A stretch of DNA of 12,127 bases from Caulobacter sp. (GTDB lineage: Bacteria > Pseudomonadota > Alphaproteobacteria > Caulobacterales > Caulobacteraceae): assembly GCA_014378155.1 (NCBI GenBank), contig JACMOF010000252.1:1-12127 (forward strand), read 5' to 3'. The notes below the pieces were generated by a model that made no database searches, was not told the DNA's origin, and was given only the letters and a program-made list of their open reading frames with translations. The first letter of the stretch is position 1. Each line of letters begins with the position of its first letter. Of the stretch, positions 6,593-12,127 are shown one piece after another. Made by a program: the position numbers and the translations under genes.

Positions 6593-8425
6593 CTATTCTT
6601 CCTTGACGCGACGCTTGCGGAACGACGGGTTCAGCACCTGCTTGCGCAGGCGGATGTTCTTGGGCGTCACTTCCACCAGTTCGTCTTCCTCGATGTAGGC
6701 GATGGCCTGCTCGAGGGTCATGCGGCGCGGCGGGGTCAGGCGGACGGCTTCATCCTTGCCCGAGGCGCGGATGTTGTTCAGTTGCTTGGCCTTCATCGGG
6801 TTGACGTCCATGTCATCACCCCGGGCGTTTTCGCCGATGATCATGCCCAGATAGGTCTTCTCGCCGGCGCCCACGAACATGACGCCGCGATCTTCCAGGT
6901 TCCACAGCGCGAAGGCGGCGGTTTCCCCGTCCGAGTTGGAGATCAGCACGCCCTTGCGCTGTTGGTCGAGCGGGCCCTTGTAGGGCTCATAGTGGCTGAA
7001 CACGCGGTTCAGCACGCCCGAACCGCGGGTGTCGGTCAGGAACTCGCCCTGATAGCCGATCAGCGAACGCGACGGGGCGATCAGCGAGATGCGGGTCTTG
7101 CCGGCGCCGGACGGACCCATGTCCTTCAGCTCGGCTTTGCGCTGCGACAGCTTCTCGATGACGATGCCCGAGAACTCGTCGTCGACGTCGATCATGACGT
7201 CTTCCATCGGTTCCAGGCGCTTACCGGTTTCCGGGTCGATCTGGTACACCACGCGCGGACGGCTGATCGACACTTCGAAGCCTTCGCGACGCATGTTCTC
7301 GATCAGCACGCCCAGTTGCAGTTCGCCGCGGCCGGCCACCTCATAGGCGTCGCCCTCGGTGGACTCGGTGACCTTGATGGCCACGTTGGATTCGGCTTCC
7401 CGCAGCAGGCGGTCGCGGATGACGCGGCTTTGGACCTTGTCGCCTTCCTTGCCGGCCAGAGGGCTGTCATTGACCGAGACGCTCATCGAGATGGTCGGCG
7501 GATCAATCGGTTGGGCGGGCAGGGCCTCGGTGACGTCCAGGGCGCACAGGGTGTCGGCCACCGTGGCCTTCGACATGCCGGCGATGGCGATGATGTCGCC
7601 CGCTTCGGCTTCGTCAACCGGCTGGCGCCTGAGGCCGCGGAAGGCCAGCACCTTGGTGATGCGGCCGCGCTCGACTTCCTTGCCGTCACGGTCCAGGGCG
7701 TGGATGGCCATGCCGGGAACGGCCTTGCCGCTCTCGATGCGGCCGGTCAGCAGGCGGCCCAGGAACGGGTCGGCTTCGATCAGCACGTTCAGGATCTGAA
7801 ACGGCGCGTCGACCTTGGCGATCTGCTTGGGTTCCGGCACGTGGCGGACGATCAGGTCGAACAGCGGGGCCAGGTTATCGTTGGGGACGTTCAGGTCCAT
7901 CGTCGCCCAGCCGGCGCGGCCCGAGGCGTAGATGTGCGGGAAGTCCAGCTGCTCGTCCGTCGCGCCGATGGCGGCGAACAGGTCGAACGCGGCGTTGTGG
8001 ACCTTGTCCGGATCGGCGTGGGCGCGGTCGACCTTGTTGATGCAGAGGATCGGGCGCAGGCCCATCTTCAGCGCCTTGGTCAGCACGAACTTGGTTTGCG
8101 GCATGACGCCTTCCTCGGCGTCGACCAGCAGGACGCAGCCGTCCACCATGCCCAGGATGCGTTCGACTTCGCCGCCGAAGTCGGCGTGGCCGGGGGTGTC
8201 GATGATGTTGATGCGGGTTTCCCCGGCTTCACCGTTCCACAGGACGCTGGTGCACTTGGCCAGAATCGTAATGCCGCGTTCGCGCTCCTGGTCATTGGAG
8301 TCCATGGCGCGTTCGGTCGTCGCCTCATTGGCGCGGAACACGCCAGACTGGGCGAGAAGCTGATCGACGAGAGTGGTCTTGCCATGATCGACGTGCGCGA
8401 TGATGGCGATGTTTCGCATGGACAT
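6593..8425 (-). CDS. typA: Ribosome-associated translational GTPase TypA/BipA
   Basis: This 610-aa protein has the usual family length of about 605-615. It is a translation-factor GTPase related to EF-G that binds the ribosome and aids assembly and stress or low-temperature growth. G motifs are intact: AHVDHGKT (10-17), RERGITI (48-54), DTPGH (76-80), NKVD (130-133) and ASG later. Following are a beta-barrel domain II, EF-G-like domains III and V, and the BipA-specific C-terminal region with LMxxx-type [20 protein letters not shown], then RASGKDEA and [14 protein letters not shown]. The start [13 protein letters not shown] is at the family N-terminus; ATG 8419 is an equally good alternative. 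No Shine-Dalgarno is visible. A strong terminator follows. The 560-aa opposite-strand frame across it is a codon-bias shadow. Confidence 0.97.
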   Translation of the reverse strand: MSMRNIAIIAHVDHGKTTLVDQLLAQSGVFRANEATTERAMDSNDQERERGITILAKCTSVLWNGEAGETRINIIDTPGHADFGGEVERILGMVDGCVLLVDAEEGVMPQTKFVLTKALKMGLRPILCINKVDRAHADPDKVHNAAFDLFAAIGATDEQLDFPHIYASGRAGWATMDLNVPNDNLAPLFDLIVRHVPEPKQIAKVDAPFQILNVLIEADPFLGRLLTGRIESGKAVPGMAIHALDRDGKEVERGRITKVLAFRGLRRQPVDEAEAGDIIAIAGMSKATVADTLCALDVTEALPAQPIDPPTISMSVSVNDSPLAGKEGDKVQSRVIRDRLLREAESNVAIKVTESTEGDAYEVAGRGELQLGVLIENMRREGFEVSISRPRVVYQIDPETGKRLEPMEDVMIDVDDEFSGIVIEKLSQRKAELKDMGPSGAGKTRISLIAPSRSLIGYQGEFLTDTRGSGVLNRVFSHYEPYKGPLDQQRKGVLISNSDGETAAFALWNLEDRGVMFVGAGEKTYLGMIIGENARGDDMDVNPMKAKQLNNIRASGKDEAVRLTPPRRMTLEQAIAYIEEDELVEVTPKNIRLRKQVLNPSFRKRRVKEE

Positions 8426-8747
8426 GGAGAAGGCGGGCTTTCGGGGAGAAGAGAAGTGGTTTGACGCTGTGCGCGTCAGGCGCGCGGCTTTTACGCGACT
8501 GCGCGACGTTTATCCACCCCACCTCTGCGCAAGGCTTTGACGTGGAAACCGGTGTCAGCCGCAAACCCCTTAATTTTATGGGGTTTGCGAAAGTTACGAG
8601 TGGATGTCGTTTCTCTCGCAACCAATTGTGCACTGCAGCATTGCGCCGAAATATGGCGAAGCTTGGCGATCGGCGTCCGCTAAACCTTATGTTACAAAGG
8701 ATTTCTAAGCTTTAGTGCGACAAAAAGTGACAGCGTTGCCGAACATT
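8426..8747. other. Gene-free stretch upstream of typA and the small RNA
   Basis: No plausible protein gene lies here. It should hold the typA promoter and leader (minus strand) and the upstream control region of the small RNA (plus strand). It contains a 10-bp palindrome (8560-8589) and one near-consensus DnaA box, TTATCCACC, at 8510-8518. It is more AT-rich from about 8570 onward than the flanking genes. A single DnaA-like box is not evidence of an origin. Confidence 0.6.
8560..8589. repeat. 10-bp palindrome with AT-only loop upstream of typA
   Basis: CGCAAACCCC (8560-8569) and GGGGTTTGCG (8580-8589) are exact reverse complements around the 10-nt loop TTAATTTTAT. It lies 135 bp upstream of the typA start codon and about 200 bp before the small RNA. 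No T-run follows on either strand, so it is not an intrinsic terminator. It could be a regulator site or a hairpin in a long typA leader. Confidence 0.6.
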
Positions 8748-8751
8748 TTGC

Positions 8752-8780
8752 TTGATGCATTTCGCACCGCACCCTATAAG
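8752..8780 (+). promoter_or_regulatory. Sigma-70-type promoter of the small RNA
   Basis: TTGATG (8752-8757) and TATAAG (8775-8780) are separated by 17 bp and match the housekeeping -35/-10 pattern. They place the transcription start at about 8786-8788, just before the first RNA hairpin. Confidence 0.65.
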
Positions 8781-8786
8781 CAACCT

Positions 8787-8868
8787 GTGAGGCGGCCTCG
8801 CCGCCTCTGCCCTTCCTGGGCGTTTCCTCCCTAATGAACTGCCCGGCTTTCGAGCCGGGCTTTTTTTT
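8787..8868 (+). ncRNA. Small RNA of the suhB / MmgR (alpha-r8) family
   Basis: This is an RNA of about 82 nt with no reading frame. In order it has a hairpin GAGGCGG-loop-CCGCCTC (8789-8807), a small hairpin GCCC-TTCCT-GGGC (8809-8821), the single-stranded core TTTCCTCCCT (8823-8832), and an intrinsic terminator hairpin with eight Ts (8841-8868). The 10-nt UUUCCUCCCU core between a hairpin and the terminator is the signature I recall for the alphaproteobacterial alpha-r8 family, listed in Rfam as suhB. That family includes Sinorhizobium MmgR, which limits polyhydroxybutyrate accumulation. The core resembles an anti-Shine-Dalgarno, so pairing with ribosome sites of target mRNAs (with Hfq) is the likely mode. 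The promoter call and the length agree with the family. Its targets in this organism are unknown. Confidence 0.85.
8841..8868 (+). terminator. Strong intrinsic terminator of the small RNA
   Basis: An 8-bp stem GCCCGGCT/AGCCGGGC closes on a TTCG tetraloop and is followed by eight consecutive Ts. No protein gene ends before it on the plus strand, so it marks the end of a non-coding transcript. Confidence 0.95.
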
Positions 8869-8890
8869 GGTCTGTGCCTTGGGCGGCTAA

Positions 8891-8953
8891 AAACCCTCTC
8901 TCTTTGAGTGAGGGAGGGGTCCGCCGCCCCAGGCGGTGGGAGGGTGAGAGGTT
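8891..8953 (+). repeat. REP-like repeat, copy A (63 bp)
   Basis: The unit begins AAACCCTCTCTCTTTGAG and ends GGGAGGGTGAGAGGTT. It can fold into two hairpins: CCTCTCTC/GAGTGAGG around TTT, with one mismatch, and CCGCC/GGCGG. An inverted partner lies at 9100-9162 with identical ends. It starts 22 bp after the small-RNA terminator. Confidence 0.8.
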
Positions 8954-9099
8954 TCACGGCCAACCGGAAAAGCTCGATACCTTTATTTGATCAACCCGTG
9001 CCGGGCGCGGGATCTCAAGGCAGTCCCAGTATCCATACGCCGGCGCGGGTAGGCGCGTTGTGCAAGGCATCCAGGCGGCGCCTTGGTCTGAGAGGGTGT
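8954..9099. other. 146-bp spacer inside the inverted repeat pair
   Basis: No gene is visible here. It contains a short inverted repeat CAAGGC/GCCTTG (9063-9068, 9080-9085) and, at the right edge, TGAGAGG (9089-9095) pairing with CCTCTCA (9102-9108) across the boundary of copy B. It holds no transposase or tRNA-like structure. Confidence 0.5.
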
Positions 9100-9162
9100 A
9101 ACCTCTCACCCTCCCATCGCTGCGCGATGGGCCTCTCTCTCTCTCTCAAAGAGAGAGGATTT
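9100..9162 (-). repeat. REP-like repeat, copy B (63 bp, inverted)
   Basis: Read on the minus strand it matches copy A in length and at both ends (AAAtCCTCTCTCTTTGAG and GGGAGGGTGAGAGGTT). Its first hairpin is a perfect CTCTCTC/GAGAGAG around TTT. The second stem is CCCATCGC/GCGATGGG, different in sequence from copy A yet still fully paired. Its outer end touches the stop codon of the N-formylglutamate amidohydrolase gene. Confidence 0.8.
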
Positions 9163-10082
9163 CAGAGCAACTCAGCCCAATCCGTCGCGGCCAACTGCCG
9201 GGTCACCGTCTCGATGTCCGCCTTCAAGCCCGCCAGACCCTCGGTCGGCTCGCGCGTGGTCTCGTTCATATAGAGCGCGCGATTGATCTCGACCTGGATG
9301 GCGTGGGTGCGTCGGGCGGGGCGGCCGTAGTGCGCGGTGGTATAGCCGCCGGCATAGGGCGCGTTGCGGGCGACGCGATAGCCCAGCGTCTCCAGCGCCC
9401 TTTCAATCAGCCCGGTCATCTTGGGCGAGCAGGCCGCGCCGAAGCGATCGCCCAGCACGATGTCGCACGGGCCGCCGCCGCGCGCCCGGTGGCCGCGCGC
9501 CGCCGCCGCCGGCATGGAGTGCCAATCGACCAGCACCGCCAGGCCGTGGGTGTTGCGCGCCTGGGCCAGCAGGCGGTCCAGCGCGTCGTGATAGGGGCGG
9601 TGGGCGGTGTCGATCCTGAGCTTGGCCTCGATGAAGGTGAGCTTGCGGGCATAGATCGGGCGGCCTTCGCCGGCCACCCGGGCAATCGTCCCCAGTCCGG
9701 CCGCCACCCGCGCCGTGCGGCCTTGGGCGAAGTCGGGCAGTTCGTCCTCGAACATCGCGGGATCCAATTCCCAGGCGTCGCGGTTGCAATCGACATAGGC
9801 CCGCGCCAGCCGGGCCCGGATCACATTGGCCCCCAGGGCCGGCGCGCCGCCGATCAGGTCATCGACGAAAGCGTCCTCGGAGCCGCGCAGCTCGCGAGCC
9901 TCCAGCCGGGCGGCGGCCATCATCTCGGGCGGATAGAGCTTTCCCGAGTGGGGCGAGGCGAAGACCAGGGGCGTCGGCGGCGGCAGACCCTCGGGCGCGG
10001 CGCGCAACACTTCGAAGGCCGGCGAAAAGCCATGCTCCGCCGTCGCCGGCGTTTTCGAAGCGATCTGCTCCCATGCGGTCAT
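9162..10082 (-). CDS. N-formylglutamate amidohydrolase family protein
   Basis: The protein is 306 aa from ATG 10082. The frame runs to TTG 10124, but the ATG is preferred; neither has a strong ribosome site. It is a soluble zinc-type amidohydrolase of the FGase family. Characteristic motifs appear in order: FASPHSG (41-47), RAYVDCNRD (94-102), the HRPYH metal/substrate motif (161-165), VDWHSMP (185-191), GDRFG (211-215), YAGGYTTAHYG (243-253) and QVEINRALYM (263-272). In histidine degradation this enzyme (HutG type) turns N-formyl-L-glutamate into glutamate and formate. No other hut genes are in view, so the true substrate may be a related N-formyl compound. It diverges from cpdR across a 177-bp gap, and a repeat element directly abuts its stop codon. 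Lower-frame shadows exist on both strands. Confidence 0.9.
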   Translation of the reverse strand: MTAWEQIASKTPATAEHGFSPAFEVLRAAPEGLPPPTPLVFASPHSGKLYPPEMMAAARLEARELRGSEDAFVDDLIGGAPALGANVIRARLARAYVDCNRDAWELDPAMFEDELPDFAQGRTARVAAGLGTIARVAGEGRPIYARKLTFIEAKLRIDTAHRPYHDALDRLLAQARNTHGLAVLVDWHSMPAAAARGHRARGGGPCDIVLGDRFGAACSPKMTGLIERALETLGYRVARNAPYAGGYTTAHYGRPARRTHAIQVEINRALYMNETTREPTEGLAGLKADIETVTRQLAATDWAELL

Positions 10083-10181
10083 GGACTTATTGTCGCGGCC
10101 CTGCGCGCCGGGGTCAAACGACAAGGCCGCAGCGTTATAGAGACAGGACCGGGCGCCCAGGCTTTAACTGTGGACGGTCGG

Positions 10182-10205
10182 CGGTAATTCATTCGCGATT
10201 TACCG
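10182..10205. promoter_or_regulatory. Inverted repeat in the cpdR upstream region
   Basis: CGGTAA (10182-10187) and TTACCG (10200-10205) are reverse complements separated by 12 bp, centred about 65 bp before the cpdR start. The spacing suits a dimeric regulator on one DNA face. No named regulator can be assigned. No full CtrA box (TTAA-N7-TTAA) is visible, only a TTAAC half at 10164. Confidence 0.35.
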
Positions 10206-10213
10206 TCCTTCTC

Positions 10214-10220
10214 TAGATTC
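10214..10220 (+). promoter_or_regulatory. Candidate cpdR -10 element overlapping a CcrM (GANTC) site
   Basis: TAGATT (10214-10219) fits a TAnnnT -10 element and overlaps GATTC (10216-10220), a CcrM methylation site, 40 bp before the cpdR ATG. A GANTC at the -10 with a poor -35 is the arrangement described for GcrA-dependent Caulobacter promoters. Assignment here is inference. Confidence 0.4.
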
Positions 10221-10259
10221 CTCCTTTCCAATCCCGACGTTCGCCCGGAAACTGACCGC

Positions 10260-10616
10260 ATGGCCCGCATCCTCCTCGCCGAAGACGATGACTCCCTTCG
10301 CGGCTTCCTGGCCCGCGCCCTGGAGCGGGCTGGCTTCGAGGTCCAGGCCTGCGCCGACGGCGAAGAGGCGGTCCAGCACCTGGACACCCCCTGGGACCTG
10401 TTGCTGACCGACATCGTCATGCCCGGCATGGACGGCATAGAGGTGGCCCGCCAGGCCGCCGCTCGTGATCCGTCCCTGCGCATCATGTTCATCACCGGCT
10501 TCGCCGCCGTGGCCCTCTCGGCGCAGGACCGCGCACCCGCCGGCGCCAAGGTCCTGTCCAAGCCCGTGCACCTGCGCGACCTGGTCTCCGAAGTCGAAAA
10601 GATGATGGCCGCCTAA
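10260..10616 (+). CDS. cpdR: Single-domain response regulator CpdR
   Basis: This 118-aa receiver domain has no output domain. Acidic pocket residues Glu8-Asp9-Asp10, phospho-acceptor Asp51 in LLLTDIVMPGMDG (47-59), Thr79 and Lys101 (LSKPVH) are all present. The length, Asp51 position and the FITGFAAVALSA segment match Caulobacter CpdR as I know it. Unphosphorylated CpdR binds ClpXP, directs it to the pole and primes it to degrade cell-cycle proteins; CckA-ChpT phosphorylation switches this off. The protein ends in Met-Met-Ala-Ala; a terminal Ala-Ala is the feature reported to make Caulobacter CpdR itself a ClpXP substrate. The start is preceded only by a weak GGAAA. It diverges from the FGase-family gene and is followed by tRNA-Val, so it is probably a single-gene unit. 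Confidence 0.92.
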   Translation: MARILLAEDDDSLRGFLARALERAGFEVQACADGEEAVQHLDTPWDLLLTDIVMPGMDGIEVARQAAARDPSLRIMFITGFAAVALSAQDRAPAGAKVLSKPVHLRDLVSEVEKMMAA

Positions 10617-10644
10617 AATTTTCCCAGGCGGCAAGTAAGGCGGC

Positions 10645-10673
10645 TTGCGCGATCCAGAAGCCGCCGCTATACC
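10645..10673 (+). promoter_or_regulatory. Promoter of tRNA-Val
   Basis: TTGCGC (10645-10650) and TATACC (10668-10673) lie 17 bp apart, giving a transcription start about 45 nt before the mature tRNA. Confidence 0.5.
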
Positions 10674-10725
10674 CCCACACCTTCCCGCCCGGGACGCTTT
10701 TAGAGCGCTCCAGGGCCGCTTTGGC

Positions 10726-10800
10726 GGACGCGTAGCTCAGCGGGAGAGCACCTCGTTGACATCGAGGGGGTCACAGGTTCAATCCCTGTCGCGTCCACCA
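10726..10800 (+). tRNA. tRNA-Val (anticodon GAC)
   Basis: A full cloverleaf of 75 nt including the encoded CCA is visible. The acceptor stem is GGACGCG/CGCGTCC, the D-arm is GCTC/GAGC, and the anticodon stem CCTCG/CGAGG has loop TTGACAT, giving anticodon GAC. The T-arm is ACAGG/CCTGT with TTCAATC, followed by discriminator A and CCA. It reads GUC and GUU valine codons. No terminator is evident just after it. The apparent protein frame through it is spurious. Confidence 0.97.
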
Positions 10801-11110
10801 TCTCCTCCCAAGATTGCGTTGTTGTCGGGCCTTGCTTGCACGGACGAATCTGCTCGGCCGCGAATGGTTCCGCAGCGGGCGCACTTTAAATCTCTGACCG
10901 TTGGCGTAACCATTTCCGGTCTGGTGCTTTAGCATCCTGCCGTCTGACGCGCTTCTTCTGCGCGAAACTCAGGGAATTTGGCGTTTTCACGTGTTGAAGC
11001 GGCGTCAAAATCTAGAGTTCACGGCGCGGGGATCAAGAATTCAGTCTCTGATTTCGCCGGTTCGGTTCAAGGTCGGTGGGAGTTGCAGGCTGCAAAGTCG
11101 CAATCTCGAC

Positions 11111-11150
11111 GAAATAGAGGCCGTTGTGGCGGATCGGCCACACCTATTTC
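11111..11150 (+). repeat. Imperfect long hairpin in the OmpA-like gene leader
   Basis: Outer arms GAAATAG/CTATTTC (11111-11117, 11144-11150) and inner arms TGTGGC/GCCACA (11125-11130, 11137-11142) nest around a 6-nt loop, with an asymmetric bulge on the left side. As RNA this would be a stable 13-bp interrupted stem. Confidence 0.55.
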
Positions 11151-11169
11151 CTGACTTGGCGCGTTTGTC

Positions 11170-11200
11170 GTCTTGAAGCTGCTTCTGTCGGCTTCAAGAC
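11170..11200 (+). repeat. Perfect 10-bp hairpin just before the OmpA-like gene
   Basis: GTCTTGAAGC (11170-11179) and GCTTCAAGAC (11191-11200) are exact reverse complements with an 11-nt loop, ending 22 nt before the start codon. It lacks a T-run. It could stabilise the mRNA or control ribosome access; the ribosome site (GAGGG, about 11210-11214) lies outside the stem. Confidence 0.65.
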
Positions 11201-11222
11201 ATTCATCTAGAGGGTTCACATC

Positions 11223-12127
11223 ATGAAAATCCGGTTGCTGGCAGGTGTCGCGACGCTTGCGCTCTGCGCCGCGTCAGGCGCCTCCGCCCAAAGTGCATTG
11301 AGCGGATGGTACGTCGCCGGCGACGTCGGGTACCACATGACCGACGGCGTCAAGGCGACTTCGTCGGTTAACGCCACAGACGGCCAACCTTACAAATGGA
11401 CGTTCTCGGCCGACGACGACTGGGCGGGCTTTGGCCGCATCGGTTATCGCTTTACCCCCAACTGGCGGGTCGAAGGCGAATACGGCTATCGCAGCGGCGA
11501 CATCTCCGGCGTCAAGGGTTCGGCCGGTCGTCCTCAGCCGATCGGTCTGTGCACCGCCGGCCCGATCCGCACCGTGGCCAACCCGACCTGCGGCGAACCG
11601 AACGGCGAGCTGAAGGCCACCACCCTGATGGCCAACGTCATCTATGACTTCATGCCCGACTCCAGCTTCCACCCCTTCATCGGGGCGGGCGTCGGTACGG
11701 CCTGGGTTCATAACAAGGTCTATGGCCAGCAAGCTGGCCGGGCCGTCACGCCCGTCACCACCGCGCAAATCCAGAACACCAGCTTCGACGACGTCGACCA
11801 GGCCCTGGCCTATCAAGGCCTGCTGGGCGTCGCCTGGGACTTCGCTCCGAACTGGTCCCTGGACCTGACGGGTCGCTACCTGGAGACCGACGACCTGCAA
11901 TGGGGTTCGGTGACCTCGAACGTCAGCCCCGTGGCTGGTGGTTCGGTGACCGATGTCGGCACCTTCAGCGGCAAGTACAAGGACACCTCGATCACCCTGG
12001 GCGTCCGTTACACCTTCGGCTCCCCGCCGCCGCCCCCGCCGCCCCCGCCGCCCCCGCCCCCCCCGCCCCCGCCTGAAATGCCGGCTCCCCCGCCGCCGCC
12101 GCCTCCGGCTGCTGCGTACGAAGCCAG
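11223..12127 (+). CDS. ompA2: OmpA-family outer-membrane protein, probably OmpA2, 3' end outside window
   Basis: 301 codons are visible and the frame runs off the right edge. Residues 1-22 form a signal peptide (MKIRLLAGVATLALCAASGASA, broken here only by the cleavage site), cut before Gln23. Residues about 24-266 form an OmpA-type beta-barrel of alternating aromatic strands: GWYVAGDVGY, GFGRIGYRFT, WRVEGEYGYR, LMANVIYDF, PFIGAGVGTAW, GLLGVAWDF, WSLDLTGRYLE and, ending the barrel in Phe266, ITLGVRYTFG. Cys110 and Cys123 lie in one probable surface loop and may form a disulfide. Next comes a linker of 17 prolines (268-284), EMPA, then seven more. The peptidoglycan-binding OmpA C-terminal domain should follow beyond the edge. 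Such proteins tie the outer membrane to the wall. The ompA2 name rests on Caulobacter resemblance and position near cpdR. The start has GAGGG about 8 nt upstream. Confidence 0.88.
   Translation, partial: MKIRLLAGVATLALCAASGASAQSALSGWYVAGDVGYHMTDGVKATSSVNATDGQPYKWTFSADDDWAGFGRIGYRFTPNWRVEGEYGYRSGDISGVKGSAGRPQPIGLCTAGPIRTVANPTCGEPNGELKATTLMANVIYDFMPDSSFHPFIGAGVGTAWVHNKVYGQQAGRAVTPVTTAQIQNTSFDDVDQALAYQGLLGVAWDFAPNWSLDLTGRYLETDDLQWGSVTSNVSPVAGGSVTDVGTFSGKYKDTSITLGVRYTFGSPPPPPPPPPPPPPPPPPEMPAPPPPPPPAAAYEA
12024..12110 (+). repeat. Polyproline-coding CCG/CCC tract
   Basis: Seventeen consecutive proline codons (12024-12074), mostly CCG and CCC, are followed by four other codons and then seven more proline codons. 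Runs of up to nine Cs occur. The tract encodes the periplasmic linker after the OmpA-like barrel; it is prone to slippage and would need EF-P for translation. Confidence 0.9.

Larger units (their letters stand above)
10801..11222. other. 422-bp gene-free stretch; structured leader of the OmpA-like gene
   Basis: No convincing gene lies here. A 61-codon GTG frame at 10991-11176 has no ribosome site or recognisable content. The left part holds a small hairpin CGCGC/GCGCG (10948-10964). The right part holds TTGCAG-G-CTGCAA (11083-11095) and two larger hairpins (11111-11150 and 11170-11200), suggesting a long structured 5' leader for the outer-membrane protein gene. No clear -35/-10 pair was picked out with confidence. 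Confidence 0.55.

Noticed and set aside
6782..8464. 560-aa plus-strand open frame
   Set aside because: Antisense shadow of typA, rich in Asp/His/Gln/Val repeats as expected for the opposite strand of a GC-rich gene.
8510..8518. DnaA box-like TTATCCACC
   Set aside because: A single near-consensus site without clusters, AT-rich unwinding DNA or dnaA/parA context is not evidence of an origin.
8889..9162. Insertion sequence or MITE
   Set aside because: The inverted 63-bp units look like terminal repeats, but each has internal hairpins typical of REP elements. No target-site duplication is apparent and no transposase lies between them.
9303..10187. 294-aa plus-strand open frame
   Set aside because: Shadow opposite the FGase-family gene, whose catalytic motifs are all on the minus strand.
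10645..10932. 95-aa plus-strand frame over tRNA-Val
   Set aside because: The VAQRESTSLTSRGSQVQSLS segment is the well-known spurious translation of a tRNA gene.
10991..11070. Possible degenerate tRNA remnant
   Set aside because: The frame reads FTARGSRIQSL, which resembles a tRNA shadow, but the DNA shows no acceptor or T-stem pairing and TTCAGTC breaks the T-loop consensus. Treated as coincidence.

Overview
The window is GC-rich (roughly two thirds G+C) alphaproteobacterial chromosome. It most likely comes from Caulobacter or a close relative. The strongest markers are a 118-residue single-domain response regulator matching CpdR, with phospho-acceptor Asp51 and an Ala-Ala C-terminus, and an OmpA2-like outer-membrane protein a short distance downstream. 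Both assignments rest on remembered family features; no database search was run. There is no sign of a phage, insertion sequence, CRISPR array or plasmid. This is ordinary core chromosome with interesting intergenic DNA.

Layout, left to right. (1) An MFS drug-type transporter on the minus strand is cut by the left edge (<1-1205). (2) Diverging from it is a membrane-anchored extensin-like protein with LAS-metallopeptidase-like residues (1328-2080, +). This converges on an AHSA1/SRPBCC protein (2090-2563, -), and both stop codons sit inside one palindrome. (3) A divergent promoter region with a TetR-type palindrome leads to an SDR oxidoreductase (2729-3496, +) and then a small GlsB/YeaQ membrane protein (3701-3958, +). 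(4) After a 12-bp inverted repeat comes a membrane PAS-GGDEF-EAL cyclic-di-GMP protein (4025-6418, -). Upstream of it is typA/bipA (6593-8425, -), which has its own terminator. (5) A 736-bp gap holds a long AT-looped palindrome, a small RNA gene of the suhB/MmgR (alpha-r8) family with promoter and strong terminator (about 8787-8868, +), and an inverted pair of 63-bp REP-like repeats. (6) An N-formylglutamate amidohydrolase-family gene (9162-10082, -) diverges from cpdR (10260-10616, +). (7) tRNA-Val(GAC) (10726-10800, +) is followed by a 422-bp structured gap and then an ompA2-like gene (11223->12127, +), cut by the right edge inside its polyproline linker.

How the genes relate. Most genes look like single transcription units. 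Two entries concern cell-cycle and second-messenger control: CpdR, which primes ClpXP for proteolysis of cell-cycle proteins, and the GGDEF-EAL protein, which could make or degrade c-di-GMP. A functional link between these two is inference only. Envelope functions recur: the MFS pump, the extensin-like protein, the GlsB/YeaQ protein and OmpA2.

The most valuable observations lie outside the proteins: the small RNA with its TTTCCTCCCT core, the repeat pair whose hairpin stems differ by compensatory changes, and the palindromes in several promoter regions.
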